DNA from: Sphingomonadales bacterium
GTDB lineage: Bacteria > Pseudomonadota > Alphaproteobacteria > Sphingomonadales > Sphingomonadaceae
Reading direction: 5' to 3'
DNA length: 42,331 nt
Assembly: GCA_027483465.1 (NCBI GenBank)
Contig: JAIXUQ010000091.1
Span: forward strand, 1-42,331
Numbering within the stretch: position 1 is the stretch's first letter; the number at the start of each line of letters is the position of its first letter. Below, piece by piece: positions 25,689 to 36,184 of this stretch. The position numbers and the translations under genes are program-made. Under the pieces are notes generated by a model that was not told where the DNA came from, made no database searches, and saw only the letters and a list, made by a program, of their open reading frames with translations.

Positions 25689-28007
25689 GTGCAGAGTAAG
25701 GAGCTTCGCCTCGCGCTCGTCTGTTATGGCGGGGTCAGTCTGGCCGTCTATATGCACGGCCTTACGAAAGAGGTGTGGAAGCTGGTCCGCGCCTCCATGC
25801 GCCGGCATGATTGCAGCGGCCGCCTGCCGCCGGCGCGGGACAGCGAGATCGTCTACCAGGCCCTGCTCGATGCCATCCCCGGCCTTGATCTGCGGGTGGT
25901 GTGCGATGTGGTCGCCGGTGCCTCGGCCGGCGGCATCAATGGCGTGCTGCTGGCCCGCGCGCTGGTGGAAGGCCATGATCTGGATGCCATCCGCAGCCTG
26001 TGGCTGGACGGGGCTGACAGTGATGTGCTGCTTGATCCCGCCGCCGCCTCGCGCAGCTTTTCCAAACTCTGGGCGATCCCGCTGGTGTGGTGGGTGCTGG
26101 GCCGCGGGCTGGAGGATGAAGACAAGGCCGAAGTGGCCGCCCACGGCGAGGTGAAGCGCAAATTGTCCCGCTTCATGCGCAGCCGCTGGTTCAAGCCGCC
26201 CTTTTCCGGGACTGCCTTCTCCGGTTTGCTGGCCGATGCGCTGGCCACGATGGCCCGCGGCGAACGCACCCCGCCGCTGGTGCCGCCGCTGCACCCGTTT
26301 GATCTGTTTGTCACCGTCACCGATTATCACGGCACGCCATCGGCCCTGCGGCTCAACAGCCCGCGCGAGGTGATCGAGCCCGAACACCGGCTGGTGATCG
26401 GCATCGGCTGCCCCGGCGATGGCGATGCGCGGCATCTGGGCGATGATCCGGCGCTGGTGCTGGCGGCGCGCGCCACGGCCAGCTTCCCTGGCGCCTTCCC
26501 GCCGGCCCGCGCCGCCGAAGTGGCGGCGCTTTTTCAGCAGCGCGGGCCGGGCTGGCCCGGCCAGGCCGAATTTCTCGCCAGCATCCTGCCCGGCCGCAGC
26601 GCGCCCGAAACGATCGACCTGATCGATGGCGCCGTGCTCGACAATCGGCCCTTCGGCCCGGCGCTGGCCGCGCTCAGCCGCCGCCCCGCCCACCGCGAGG
26701 TTGATCGCCGGCTGGTCTATCTGGATCCCAAGCCCGGCATGCAGGCACCGGCGCCGCTGCCCGGCCAGCAGCCGGGATTCTTCGCCACCATCCTGCGCAG
26801 CCTGGCCGCGCTGCCACGCCAGCAGCCGATCCGCGACAACCTGGCCGCGATCGAGGCGCTTTCGGGCCGGTCGCGCCGGCTGCGCCACATCGTGGAGGGC
26901 ATGAACCCCCAGGTGGATGCCGCCATCGATGCCGCCATCGGCTTTCGCCTGCTGCTGCTGCGGCCCACGCTGGAACGGCTGGCCGATTGGCGCAGCCGCA
27001 TGAACAGCGCCGCCGCCCGCCAAGCCGGCTTTGCCTTTGGTGCCTATGGCCGGCTGAAATTCGCGCTGGTGGTGGAACGGCTGGCGGCCGAGATTGCCCG
27101 CATCGGCGGCCAGCCGGCCGATGCTGTGCGCACCGGCCTGTGGCGGCATCTGGGCGCGGCCAACCAGCCGGAAGAGGCCCTCACCAAGGCCGGGGCCAGC
27201 AGTGACTTCGTGCTGTTCCTGCGCCGCTTCGATCTGGATTTCCGCATCCGCCGCCTGCGCTTCATGATCCGTCGCATCAATGCCGCGATGGCCGGGGCCG
27301 ACGAGGCAACGGCAGCCGTGCTGGGCAGCATCAAGGCCGGCTTGCACCAGATCCTCGGCCCGCATCTCACCGTCTGGGGGCGGGTGGGCGCTGATCCGGC
27401 CGTGCAGGCCGCCTGCCGCGGCGGCGACCCGGCCGCCGCGCTGGCTGCGCTGGAAGCCGCGCTTGGCCTCAAGGCGCTAGACAGTGCCAGCGATGCGGCA
27501 CTGGTGGCCCTGCTGGCCGAAACCATGCCCCGCCGCCTGCGCCGCGATCTCCTGTCCGCCTATCTGGGTTTTCCCTTCTTCGATATCGCCATCCTGCCGC
27601 TGATCGCCGATGGCGGCCTTGATGAGCTGGATGAAATCAAGGTGGACCGCATCAGCCCGGATGATTGCATGGCCCTGGGCACCGCCGGCGGCCAGCGGCT
27701 GAAGGGCGCGCTGTTCAATGCCTTTGGCGCCTTTTTCAGCCGTGCCTATCGCGAGCATGATTATCTGTGGGGCCGGCTGCACGGGGCGGAACGGATGATC
27801 GATCTGGTTGTGTCCAGCCTGCCCGCCAGCCAGCGGCCCACGCCGGCCGATCTGGCCGGCATCCGCGCCGAGGCCTTCCGCGCCATCATCGCCGCCGAAC
27901 GCCCGCACCTGCGCGCCATTGATGACCAGTTCGCCGAACTGGCGGCCGCCCTCACTCGGCCGGCTGGGCCCGGCGCGCCGGGCGATACTGGCGCAGATAA
28001 TGGATGA
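25689..28007 (+). CDS. large patatin-like phospholipase domain protein
   Basis: A 772-residue protein with an N-terminal patatin-type acyl hydrolase domain, matching the patatin-related family with the opening ELRLALVCYGGVSLAVYMHG. The oxyanion glycines are G14-G15, the nucleophile is S79 in GASAG (77-81), and the catalytic dyad Asp is D313 in DGA. The remaining ~450 residues are mostly helical with no motif I recognize. No signal peptide is seen. GTG 25689 is preferred, with GAGAGG 8 nt upstream; GTG 25668 would add seven residues. The 3' end overlaps the convergent membrane-protein gene by 56 bp. Likely a lipid hydrolase; partner and substrate unknown. Confidence 0.85.
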   Translation: MQSKELRLALVCYGGVSLAVYMHGLTKEVWKLVRASMRRHDCSGRLPPARDSEIVYQALLDAIPGLDLRVVCDVVAGASAGGINGVLLARALVEGHDLDAIRSLWLDGADSDVLLDPAAASRSFSKLWAIPLVWWVLGRGLEDEDKAEVAAHGEVKRKLSRFMRSRWFKPPFSGTAFSGLLADALATMARGERTPPLVPPLHPFDLFVTVTDYHGTPSALRLNSPREVIEPEHRLVIGIGCPGDGDARHLGDDPALVLAARATASFPGAFPPARAAEVAALFQQRGPGWPGQAEFLASILPGRSAPETIDLIDGAVLDNRPFGPALAALSRRPAHREVDRRLVYLDPKPGMQAPAPLPGQQPGFFATILRSLAALPRQQPIRDNLAAIEALSGRSRRLRHIVEGMNPQVDAAIDAAIGFRLLLLRPTLERLADWRSRMNSAAARQAGFAFGAYGRLKFALVVERLAAEIARIGGQPADAVRTGLWRHLGAANQPEEALTKAGASSDFVLFLRRFDLDFRIRRLRFMIRRINAAMAGADEATAAVLGSIKAGLHQILGPHLTVWGRVGADPAVQAACRGGDPAAALAALEAALGLKALDSASDAALVALLAETMPRRLRRDLLSAYLGFPFFDIAILPLIADGGLDELDEIKVDRISPDDCMALGTAGGQRLKGALFNAFGAFFSRAYREHDYLWGRLHGAERMIDLVVSSLPASQRPTPADLAGIRAEAFRAIIAAERPHLRAIDDQFAELAAALTRPAGPGAPGDTGADNG

Positions 28008-28692
28008 TGATCATCATGCCGATCACGCTGGGAATGGCCCAGATCGCCGGGTTGAAGGCATGGGCCGGCACCAGTTCGATCAGGCCCACCGATAGAAAGG
28101 CCGTATAGGCCGCGATGCCGGTGGCCACCATCGCCTTGAAATGTTCGGGGATATAGGCCCGCGGGCTGGATGGGCTGCCCAGGATGTAGCGGAAATAGGT
28201 GATGCTGGTGCCAAAGCCCAGCAGCGAGACCATCACCATCAGCACCGGTTCCATCACCGGCCCGTTGCGATTGAGCAGATAGAGGCCGTGGGCCAGGCAC
28301 ACGCCGGCCGCCGCCATCGTCACCCCCTGTACCGCCAGCATCGACCAGTGGCGGTTGCCGGGATGGTTGCGCCGGTTGGCCACCATCACCAGCCCATAGC
28401 GCGTCATCGAGATGGCCAGCAGCCCCAGATAGACCATCATGGTGCCGAACATGCCGCGATAGAGCACGGCATCGGAAAGCTGCGGGTGCATGGCCAGCGG
28501 CCAGACGAGAGACAAGGCGCCCATGCCCAGCGCCTGCGCCGCTGCCGTGTAGATGGCGGCGGAAAACACGAACCCCCACCAGCGGTGCGCCGGCCCGCCC
28601 TTGCGGGTGAGCACCGCGCCCCAGAAACTGGTGAGCGCCACCACACCGGCGCCGATGTGGATGGCCAGAAACAGGTTGAACAGCCAGGGCAT
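27952..28692 (-). CDS. integral membrane protein, DUF2306-like
   Basis: A 246-residue protein with about seven hydrophobic helices and little else. The N-terminal block HIGAGVVALTSFWGAVLTRKGGPAHRWWG, with two conserved-looking histidines, resembles DUF2306-type membrane proteins, whose function is unknown. The first helix starts at once after ATG 28692; an upstream ATG at 28734 is in frame but lacks a ribosome-binding site. The last 56 bp of the gene are antisense to the end of the patatin-like gene. It is divergent from the lipoprotein gene at 28977 across a 284-bp spacer. Confidence 0.72.
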   Translation of the reverse strand: MPWLFNLFLAIHIGAGVVALTSFWGAVLTRKGGPAHRWWGFVFSAAIYTAAAQALGMGALSLVWPLAMHPQLSDAVLYRGMFGTMMVYLGLLAISMTRYGLVMVANRRNHPGNRHWSMLAVQGVTMAAAGVCLAHGLYLLNRNGPVMEPVLMVMVSLLGFGTSITYFRYILGSPSSPRAYIPEHFKAMVATGIAAYTAFLSVGLIELVPAHAFNPAIWAIPSVIGMMIIIHYLRQYRPARRAQPAE

Positions 28693-28887
28693 CGGCAGGC
28701 GGCTTTCCAAACTCTCCTTGCGCCCGCCCCCCATGGCCACAAGCCGCCGCGAAGGGCAAGGGGCGAGGCCGATGATGTGCCGACGGCCGCCGGGTTTTGA
28801 CAGTTTTGACGAGCTTGCCGTGGCAACAGCATTTGCGGCGAGACGGCAACCGGGGGTGACAACCATGGCCGGCACCATAACCCGTCT

Positions 28888-28910
28888 GCCGGCCTGTAGG
28901 ACAGACCGGC
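28888..28910. promoter_or_regulatory. operator-like dyad in the divergent spacer
   Basis: An inverted repeat with arms GCCGGCCTGT (28888-28897) and ACAGACCGGC (28901-28910), one mismatch and an AGG centre, within the 284-bp spacer 28693-28976. The spacer also has the direct repeat TTTTGACA / TTTTGACG (28795-28811). No gene was found in it. A regulator-binding or transcript-hairpin role is possible; the dyad itself is seen directly. Confidence 0.35.
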
Positions 28911-28926
28911 CCGGCACGCGTTGCTG

Positions 28927-28956
28927 TTGCAGCGGCACCGGTCTTGCCGCTAAACC
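28927..28956 (+). promoter_or_regulatory. putative promoter of the lipoprotein gene
   Basis: TTGCAG (28927-28932) and TAAACC (28951-28956), spacer 18 bp, 20 nt before the ATG at 28977, with GGGGCAGG as ribosome-binding site in between. Fits the TTGC-type -35 seen at radA and atpH. Confidence 0.35.
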
Positions 28957-28976
28957 GCAGTCGGGGCAGGTCAACC

Positions 28977-30257
28977 ATGGGGACAGCCAAAGTGAACCGC
29001 AGCATCGCCGTGCTCGCATCATGCTGGCTGTTGGCCGGCTGCGTGTTTCCGCGCACGATGGCCAATATCGCGCTGGATCAGAACCAGCTGGTCGCCATGT
29101 CCACCGATCGGATGACCTTTCTCAACATCCTGCGCGCCAAGGATGACCGGCCGCTGCACTTCACCTCGATCACCCGGCTGGGCGGCAACATCAGCTCGTC
29201 CTTTGCGGCCGGCACCTCGGTTTCGGCACAGCTGGATGGCGGCCGCTTTGCCAGCATCGCCCCCAATGTCGGCCCGGCGATCTCGTCCAACCCCAATTTC
29301 GATCTCACCGTCTACGACAGCCAGGCCTTTCAGCAGGGCATCCTGCAGCCGCTGGAGCCGCGCATCCTCAACTATTATCTGCGCACCGGCTGGCGGCCGG
29401 ATCTGCTCACGCTGCTCACCGTCCAGAAGATCGAATTTGTCGCCAGCCGCCGGGTGGAGTTGCCGGCGGCCGCCGATGGCGAAGCGCTGGTGGCCGAAGC
29501 CGGGGAGGTGGTGGCCAGCCTGATGAACAGCCCATCCGATCCGGCGCAGGCCGCCCGCTTCATGGCCTTTGCCAGCTGCTTCACCCTGGCGGCCGCCCGC
29601 CGGGTCGATGCCGCCACCCCGCTGCGCCGCGCCGCCGACGTGCCGGTGGCCGGCCTTGCCGATCTGGCCCGGCTGGATGGCAGCGGGCTGGACATCGCGC
29701 CGGCTGGTGAACGCAGCGAGCCCTGGGTGGTGCGCCCCGGCAGCCGCAGCGAAACCGTGGGGCTGGCCCGCGATCACGGCCGCGACGGCACTGATGGCGG
29801 GCAGCGCTGCACCGCGCTGGCCGTGGAACTGGCCGGGCGCAGCGGCGCCACCGCCAGCGCCCGGCTCAGCCTCAGCCGCAGCGGCGCCGGCACTGCGGTG
29901 ATCCGTTTCGGCAGCGGCAATGCCGAACAACAGGTGGAAACCAAGGTGGACATCACCCTGCGGTCGGTGGACGGCGTGATCTATTTCCTCGGCGAATATG
30001 CCCGCCGCATCGTCGATGATCCCGCCCCCGTCTACACCATTGCCAACCGGGGGGCGCTGGAACCACTGCTGGTGGTGCGGCGCGGCAAGGGCAGCCGCCA
30101 TGATCTGAATGCCGAACTCAACGGCTTTGATTATCATATCCCGCGCGATGGCGCCGGGCGCAGTTACGAGGTGCTCACACTGGTGGAGCAGCTGTTCAAT
30201 CTCAACAAGGCCGGCCAGGCCGCCCCCCTGAGCGCGGCGGTGCGCGTGGTCAACTGA
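28977..30257 (+). CDS. hypothetical lipoprotein
   Basis: A 426-residue protein exported by a lipoprotein signal: basic start MGTAKVNRS, hydrophobic core, and lipobox LAGC with the lipidated Cys near residue 25. After it comes a conserved-looking stretch (NQLVAMSTDRMTFLNILRAK, then LHFTSITRLGGNISS) that I associate with proteobacterial proteins of unknown function. The middle is alanine-rich; the C-terminal third (ITLRSVDGVIYFLGEYARRI, SYEVLTLVEQLFNLNK) looks like a second conserved module. ATG 28977 follows GGGGCAGG. It precedes the atp operon on the same strand by 158 bp, but the atp promoter suggests separate transcription. Confidence 0.7.
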   Translation: MGTAKVNRSIAVLASCWLLAGCVFPRTMANIALDQNQLVAMSTDRMTFLNILRAKDDRPLHFTSITRLGGNISSSFAAGTSVSAQLDGGRFASIAPNVGPAISSNPNFDLTVYDSQAFQQGILQPLEPRILNYYLRTGWRPDLLTLLTVQKIEFVASRRVELPAAADGEALVAEAGEVVASLMNSPSDPAQAARFMAFASCFTLAAARRVDAATPLRRAADVPVAGLADLARLDGSGLDIAPAGERSEPWVVRPGSRSETVGLARDHGRDGTDGGQRCTALAVELAGRSGATASARLSLSRSGAGTAVIRFGSGNAEQQVETKVDITLRSVDGVIYFLGEYARRIVDDPAPVYTIANRGALEPLLVVRRGKGSRHDLNAELNGFDYHIPRDGAGRSYEVLTLVEQLFNLNKAGQAAPLSAAVRVVN

Positions 30258-30320
30258 GCGGCCGGCCCCCCGCTTGCCGCCTGACCCTCATCCCAAAGGC
30301 CAACAGCCGGCAATGCTGCC

Positions 30321-30349
30321 TTGCAACATCGCCGGGCCCATGCTAGCCG
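30321..30349 (+). promoter_or_regulatory. putative promoter of the atp operon
   Basis: TTGCAA (30321-30326) and TAGCCG (30344-30349) with a 17-bp spacer in the 158-bp gap before atpH. The expected start is about 30356, giving a 60-nt leader to the TTG at 30416. The -35 is identical to that of radA. Inferred. Confidence 0.4.
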
Positions 30350-30415
30350 CGCGGCGCCGGTGGCGGGCATCGCCTGCCGCACCCTTTGTCATATCCGATT
30401 CTGCGGGGCATCGCC

Positions 30416-30976
30416 TTGGACGCACAGATTTCTCAGCAAGTGGCCACCGGCCTTTCCGGTCGCTATGCCCGCGCGCTTTTCGCCCTGGCGATCGAAGGCA
30501 AGGCGCTTTCCGCCGTGGAGGCCAGCCTGACCAGCCTGAGGCAGGCGCTGGCCGAATCGGCTGACCTCAAGTCGCTGATCGGTTCGCCGCTGGTCGGGCG
30601 GGGTGCCGCCGGTGCCGCCGTCACCGCCGTGGCCGATGGGCTGGGCGTTGATGGCCTCACCCGCAACTTCCTCGGCGTGCTCGCCGCCAACCGCCGGCTG
30701 GCGCTGCTGCCCGCCGTCATCCGCGATTTTGCCGCGCTCAACGCCCACCGCAAGGGCGAGGTGACTGCCGATGTCACCGCCGCCCATGCCCTCACCGATG
30801 CGCAGCGGCAGGCGCTGGCCGCCAAGCTGAAGGCCGGCATCGGCCGCGACTTGGCGCTGAATGTGACTGTTGATCCGGCGATCCTGGGCGGCCTGGTGGT
30901 GCGCGTGGGCAGCCGCATGATCGATTCCTCGTTGAAGACCCGGCTCGAAAATCTCGGCCAGGCGCTGAAAGCTTAA
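30416..30976 (+). CDS. atpH: F0F1 ATP synthase subunit delta
   Basis: A 186-residue peripheral stalk subunit linking F1 to F0. Family landmarks are LSGRYARALFALAIEG near the N-terminus and the C-terminal VTVDPAILGGLVVRVGSRMIDSSLKTRLENL. I place the start at TTG 30416, which has GCGGGG at a suitable distance and yields the usual length; another TTG at 30386 has no ribosome-binding site. It opens the operon atpHAGDC; genes for the F0 subunits (a, b, b', c) are not here, as is usual in alphaproteobacteria where they form a separate locus. Confidence 0.92.
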   Translation: MDAQISQQVATGLSGRYARALFALAIEGKALSAVEASLTSLRQALAESADLKSLIGSPLVGRGAAGAAVTAVADGLGVDGLTRNFLGVLAANRRLALLPAVIRDFAALNAHRKGEVTADVTAAHALTDAQRQALAAKLKAGIGRDLALNVTVDPAILGGLVVRVGSRMIDSSLKTRLENLGQALKA

Positions 30977-32521
<1,545 letters not shown>

Positions 32522-32535
32522 AACGGACCAGTCAT

Positions 32536-32556
32536 CCCGCCGGCCTGACCGGCGGG
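32536..32556 (+). other. intercistronic hairpin between atpA and atpG
   Basis: Perfect 8-bp stem, CCCGCCGG (32536-32543) and CCGGCGGG (32549-32556), loop CCTGA, followed by only TTTG. The short T-run makes full termination unlikely; a partial attenuator, RNA stabilizer or processing site is more likely since atpG must be expressed from the same transcript. Confidence 0.6.
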
Positions 32557-32585
32557 TTTGACCGCAAAGGAAGACAGACCGGCCA

Positions 32586-33458
32586 ATGCCCAGTCTCAAG
32601 TCCCTGAAAACCCGCATCACCTCGGTGAAATCGACCCAGAAGATCACCAAGGCGATGAAGATGGTGGCGGCTGCCAAGCTGCGCCGCGCGCAGGAAGCCG
32701 CCGAGGCCGCCCGCCCCTATTCGGAGCGGATGGCCGCCGTGATGGCTTCGCTGGCCAGCCGCGTGACGGTGGGCCCGGAAAGCCCGCGCCTGCTCGCCGG
32801 CACCGGCAAGGACCAGGTGCACCTGCTGGTGATCTGCTCGTCGGAGCGCGGCCTCGCTGGCGGCTTCAACAGCAACATCGCCAAGCTGGCCCGCCGCACG
32901 CTGGAAGAGCTGCTGGCCCAGGGCAAGACGGTGAAGCTGCTGTTTGTCGGCAAGAAGGCGCGCGCGCCCTTTGCCCGCACCCACAAGGAGCTGATCGTCG
33001 GCACGGTGGACATGAGCCACATCAAGCAGGTGGGCTTTGCCGATGCCAAGGCGGTGGCCGACGACGTGGTCGCCCGCTTCGAGGCCGGCGAATTCGATGT
33101 CGCCCACCTGTTCTTTTCCACCTTCCGTTCGGCGCTGAACCAGGAGCCGACCCGGCTGCAGATCATCCCGGCCGCACTGGGCAGCGGCAGCAGCGGCACC
33201 GATGCCGCCGTGGAGTATGAGCCCGGTGAGGACGCCATTCTGGAAGACCTGCTGCCGCGCAACCTTGCCGTGCAGGTGTTCCGCGCCCTGCTGGAAAATG
33301 CCGCGTCCGAACAGGGCAGCCGCATGACCGCGATGGACAACGCCACCCGCAACGCCGGCGACATGATCAACCGGCTCACCATCACCTACAACCGCACGAG
33401 ACAGGCCGCGATCACCAAGGAACTGATCGAGATCATCTCGGGCGCCGAAGCGCTTTAA
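32586..33458 (+). CDS. atpG: F0F1 ATP synthase subunit gamma
   Basis: A 290-residue rotor shaft of F1. The N-terminal helix [36 protein letters not shown] and the C-terminal helix with [20 protein letters not shown] and [20 protein letters not shown] are the family's coiled-coil shaft. Central segments [19 protein letters not shown] complete the identification. It is followed 12 nt later by atpD. Confidence 0.97.
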   Translation: MPSLKSLKTRITSVKSTQKITKAMKMVAAAKLRRAQEAAEAARPYSERMAAVMASLASRVTVGPESPRLLAGTGKDQVHLLVICSSERGLAGGFNSNIAKLARRTLEELLAQGKTVKLLFVGKKARAPFARTHKELIVGTVDMSHIKQVGFADAKAVADDVVARFEAGEFDVAHLFFSTFRSALNQEPTRLQIIPAALGSGSSGTDAAVEYEPGEDAILEDLLPRNLAVQVFRALLENAASEQGSRMTAMDNATRNAGDMINRLTITYNRTRQAAITKELIEIISGAEAL

Positions 33459-34919
<1,461 letters not shown>

Positions 34920-34926
34920 CCCGCAA

Positions 34927-34943
34927 TCTCCCCTGCGGGGAGA
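34927..34943 (+). other. intercistronic hairpin between atpD and atpC
   Basis: Perfect 7-bp stem TCTCCCC (34927-34933) and GGGGAGA (34937-34943) with a TGC loop, in the 42-nt gap. No T-run follows; AGAGGAAG before the atpC start comes immediately after. May tune epsilon subunit levels by affecting stability or ribosome access. Confidence 0.5.
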
Positions 34944-34961
34944 GGGGCCAAGAGGAAGACC

Positions 34962-35339
34962 ATGGCTGAATTGCTCGATTTCGAACTCGTCTCGCCGGAA
35001 CGCCGCCTGGCCCGCGCCACGGTGGCAATGGTGGTGGTGCCCGGCAGCGAAGGCGATTTTGGTGTGCTGCCCGGCCATGCGCCGATGATGAGCACCATCC
35101 GCCCTGGCGCCATCCACATCCACGAAACGGATGGCGGCCCCGCCACCATGCGCTTCTTCGTTGACGGCGGCTTTGCCGAAGTCACCGAAACCGGCCTGAC
35201 CATCCTGGCCGAAAAGGCCACACCGGTGGCCGAGATTGACGTGGCCGCCGTGGCCAGCCAGCTGGCCGCCGCGCGCACGGCCGGTGACGATGCCGCCATC
35301 GCCCGGTTGGAGGCGATGCAGGCGGCCGCCACCAACTGA
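34962..35339 (+). CDS. atpC: F0F1 ATP synthase subunit epsilon
   Basis: A 125-residue regulatory subunit of F1. The beta-sandwich domain has LLDFELVSPERRLARATVAMVVVPGSEGDFGVLPGHAPMMS-type sequence at residues 3-43, containing the family motif GDFGVLPGHAP. The C-terminal helical part is short (VAAVASQLAAARTAGDDAAI onward), as in many alphaproteobacteria, where epsilon inhibition is weak and a zeta protein may take over. It ends the operon; a strong terminator follows 25 nt later. Confidence 0.96.
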   Translation: MAELLDFELVSPERRLARATVAMVVVPGSEGDFGVLPGHAPMMSTIRPGAIHIHETDGGPATMRFFVDGGFAEVTETGLTILAEKATPVAEIDVAAVASQLAAARTAGDDAAIARLEAMQAAATN

Positions 35340-35364
35340 TCGCCGGCAACGGCCAATTGATGCA

Positions 35365-35393
35365 CCCCGCCGGGCCATCCCGGCGGGGTTTTT
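35365..35393 (+). terminator. rho-independent terminator of the atp operon
   Basis: Perfect 10-bp stem CCCCGCCGGG (35365-35374) and CCCGGCGGGG (35379-35388) with a CCAT loop, directly followed by TTTTT (35389-35393). It lies 25 nt after the atpC stop. This is the clearest intrinsic terminator in the window. Confidence 0.92.
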
Positions 35394-35441
35394 CATGCCC
35401 GTTCAGCCACGCGACAGGCACATCGGCCCACGCTTTCGCAG

Positions 35442-35470
35442 TTTCCCCCGCTGGCAAATCCGCCTAGAAT
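35442..35470 (+). promoter_or_regulatory. putative promoter of the secreted protein gene
   Basis: TAGAAT (35465-35470) is a strong -10-like box with TTTCCC (35442-35447) 17 bp upstream, 29 nt before the ATG at 35500. The leader contains GGAG as ribosome-binding site. Similar boxes precede ccmC. Confidence 0.4.
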
Positions 35471-35499
35471 AAGTTTCTGATTTCCGGAGCCCCCGCGCA

Positions 35500-35970
35500 A
35501 TGCGCCTGCCTGTTGCCTTCCTCGCGTTGATCGCCGCCACGCCCGCCCTGGCGCAGGAACCGCCCGCCAACCCGACAACGGCGGCGCCCCGGCCCAGCAT
35601 CCTCAAGCCGGCCGACATCCCGGCCGGAGACGGCACCCAGCCGCGCCAGCGCCTCGTCACCGTGTTTGGCAACGAGGCCTGCCCCAAGCCGCGTTCGGCC
35701 GATGAGGTGGTGGTGTGCGCCCGCCTGCCCGAATCGGAAGTCTATCGCATTCCCGAGCCGCTGCGCCGCGCCGAGAACCGCCAGAGCGTGCTGACGCAAA
35801 ACCGGGCCCTGCTGCTGGGCGATAGCGCCGGTGGCGCCGGGGGCAGCATCGGCAGTTGCAGCGCCGTGGGCGCCGCTGGCTTCACTGGCTGTGATCGCCG
35901 CCAGATCGAAGCCTGGGCGCAGGACCGCACCAACCGCATGGGCTATAACGAACCCACGCCGCGGCAGTGA
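35500..35970 (+). CDS. hypothetical secreted protein
   Basis: A 156-residue protein with a clear signal peptide (MRLPVAFLALIAATPALAQE, cleavage near residue 19). Then a proline-rich linker, followed by a conserved-looking module CPKPRSADEVVVCARLPESEVYRIPEPLR and a glycine-rich tail ending with SCSAVGAAGFTGCDRRQIEAW. Four cysteines (around 66, 77, 110 and 121) could pair in the periplasm. The EVVVCAR...YRIPEPLR block recurs in sphingomonad proteins of unknown function that I recall. It appears monocistronic, and is convergent with the tiny gene at 35980, 9 bp apart. Confidence 0.68.
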   Translation: MRLPVAFLALIAATPALAQEPPANPTTAAPRPSILKPADIPAGDGTQPRQRLVTVFGNEACPKPRSADEVVVCARLPESEVYRIPEPLRRAENRQSVLTQNRALLLGDSAGGAGGSIGSCSAVGAAGFTGCDRRQIEAWAQDRTNRMGYNEPTPRQ

Positions 35971-35979
35971 GACCGGGCG

Positions 35980-36078
35980 TTACTTGCCCTTCTTCTTCTT
36001 CTGATTGGCGGCATAAAGCACCAGCGCAAACATCGTCAGGCTGATGAACACCGCGCCAAGCGCAATCCAGACGGCCAT
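35980..36078 (-). CDS. 32-residue single-span membrane protein
   Basis: A very short frame encoding one hydrophobic helix (AVWIALGAVFISLTMFALVL) followed by a lysine cluster (QKKKKGK), so the positive tail should stay in the cytoplasm. GGGAG lies 6-10 nt before ATG 36078. The sequence has normal high-GC codon use. Similar tiny membrane proteins exist in sphingomonads, but I cannot name a family. Supported by start, ribosome-binding site, topology and the lack of any other gene here; expression is inferred. Confidence 0.6.
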   Translation of the reverse strand: MAVWIALGAVFISLTMFALVLYAANQKKKKGK

Positions 36079-36127
36079 GCCCCACTCCCTTTCGTGGCCG
36101 GCATAGCCCGTTTGCCGCCCAACGCAA

Positions 36128-36161
36128 GCGGGGCGCGTTGCCCAATGGCAACGCGCCCCGC
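36128..36161 (-). terminator. terminator-like hairpin after the DUF4136 gene
   Basis: Perfect 15-bp inverted repeat: GCGGGGCGCGTTGCC (36128-36142) and GGCAACGCGCCCCGC (36147-36161), loop CAAT. It is 23 bp beyond the DUF4136 stop. On the minus strand it is followed by TTGCGTTGGG, a poor T-run, so it may act as a weak or factor-assisted terminator. Confidence 0.55.
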
Positions 36162-36184
36162 CTGATCGGCCGGATCAGCGATGC

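Noticed and set aside
25689-28692. CBASS-like or other phage-defence system built on the patatin-like gene
   Set aside because: No nucleotide cyclase, sensor or nuclease lies nearby; neighbours are metabolic and membrane genes.
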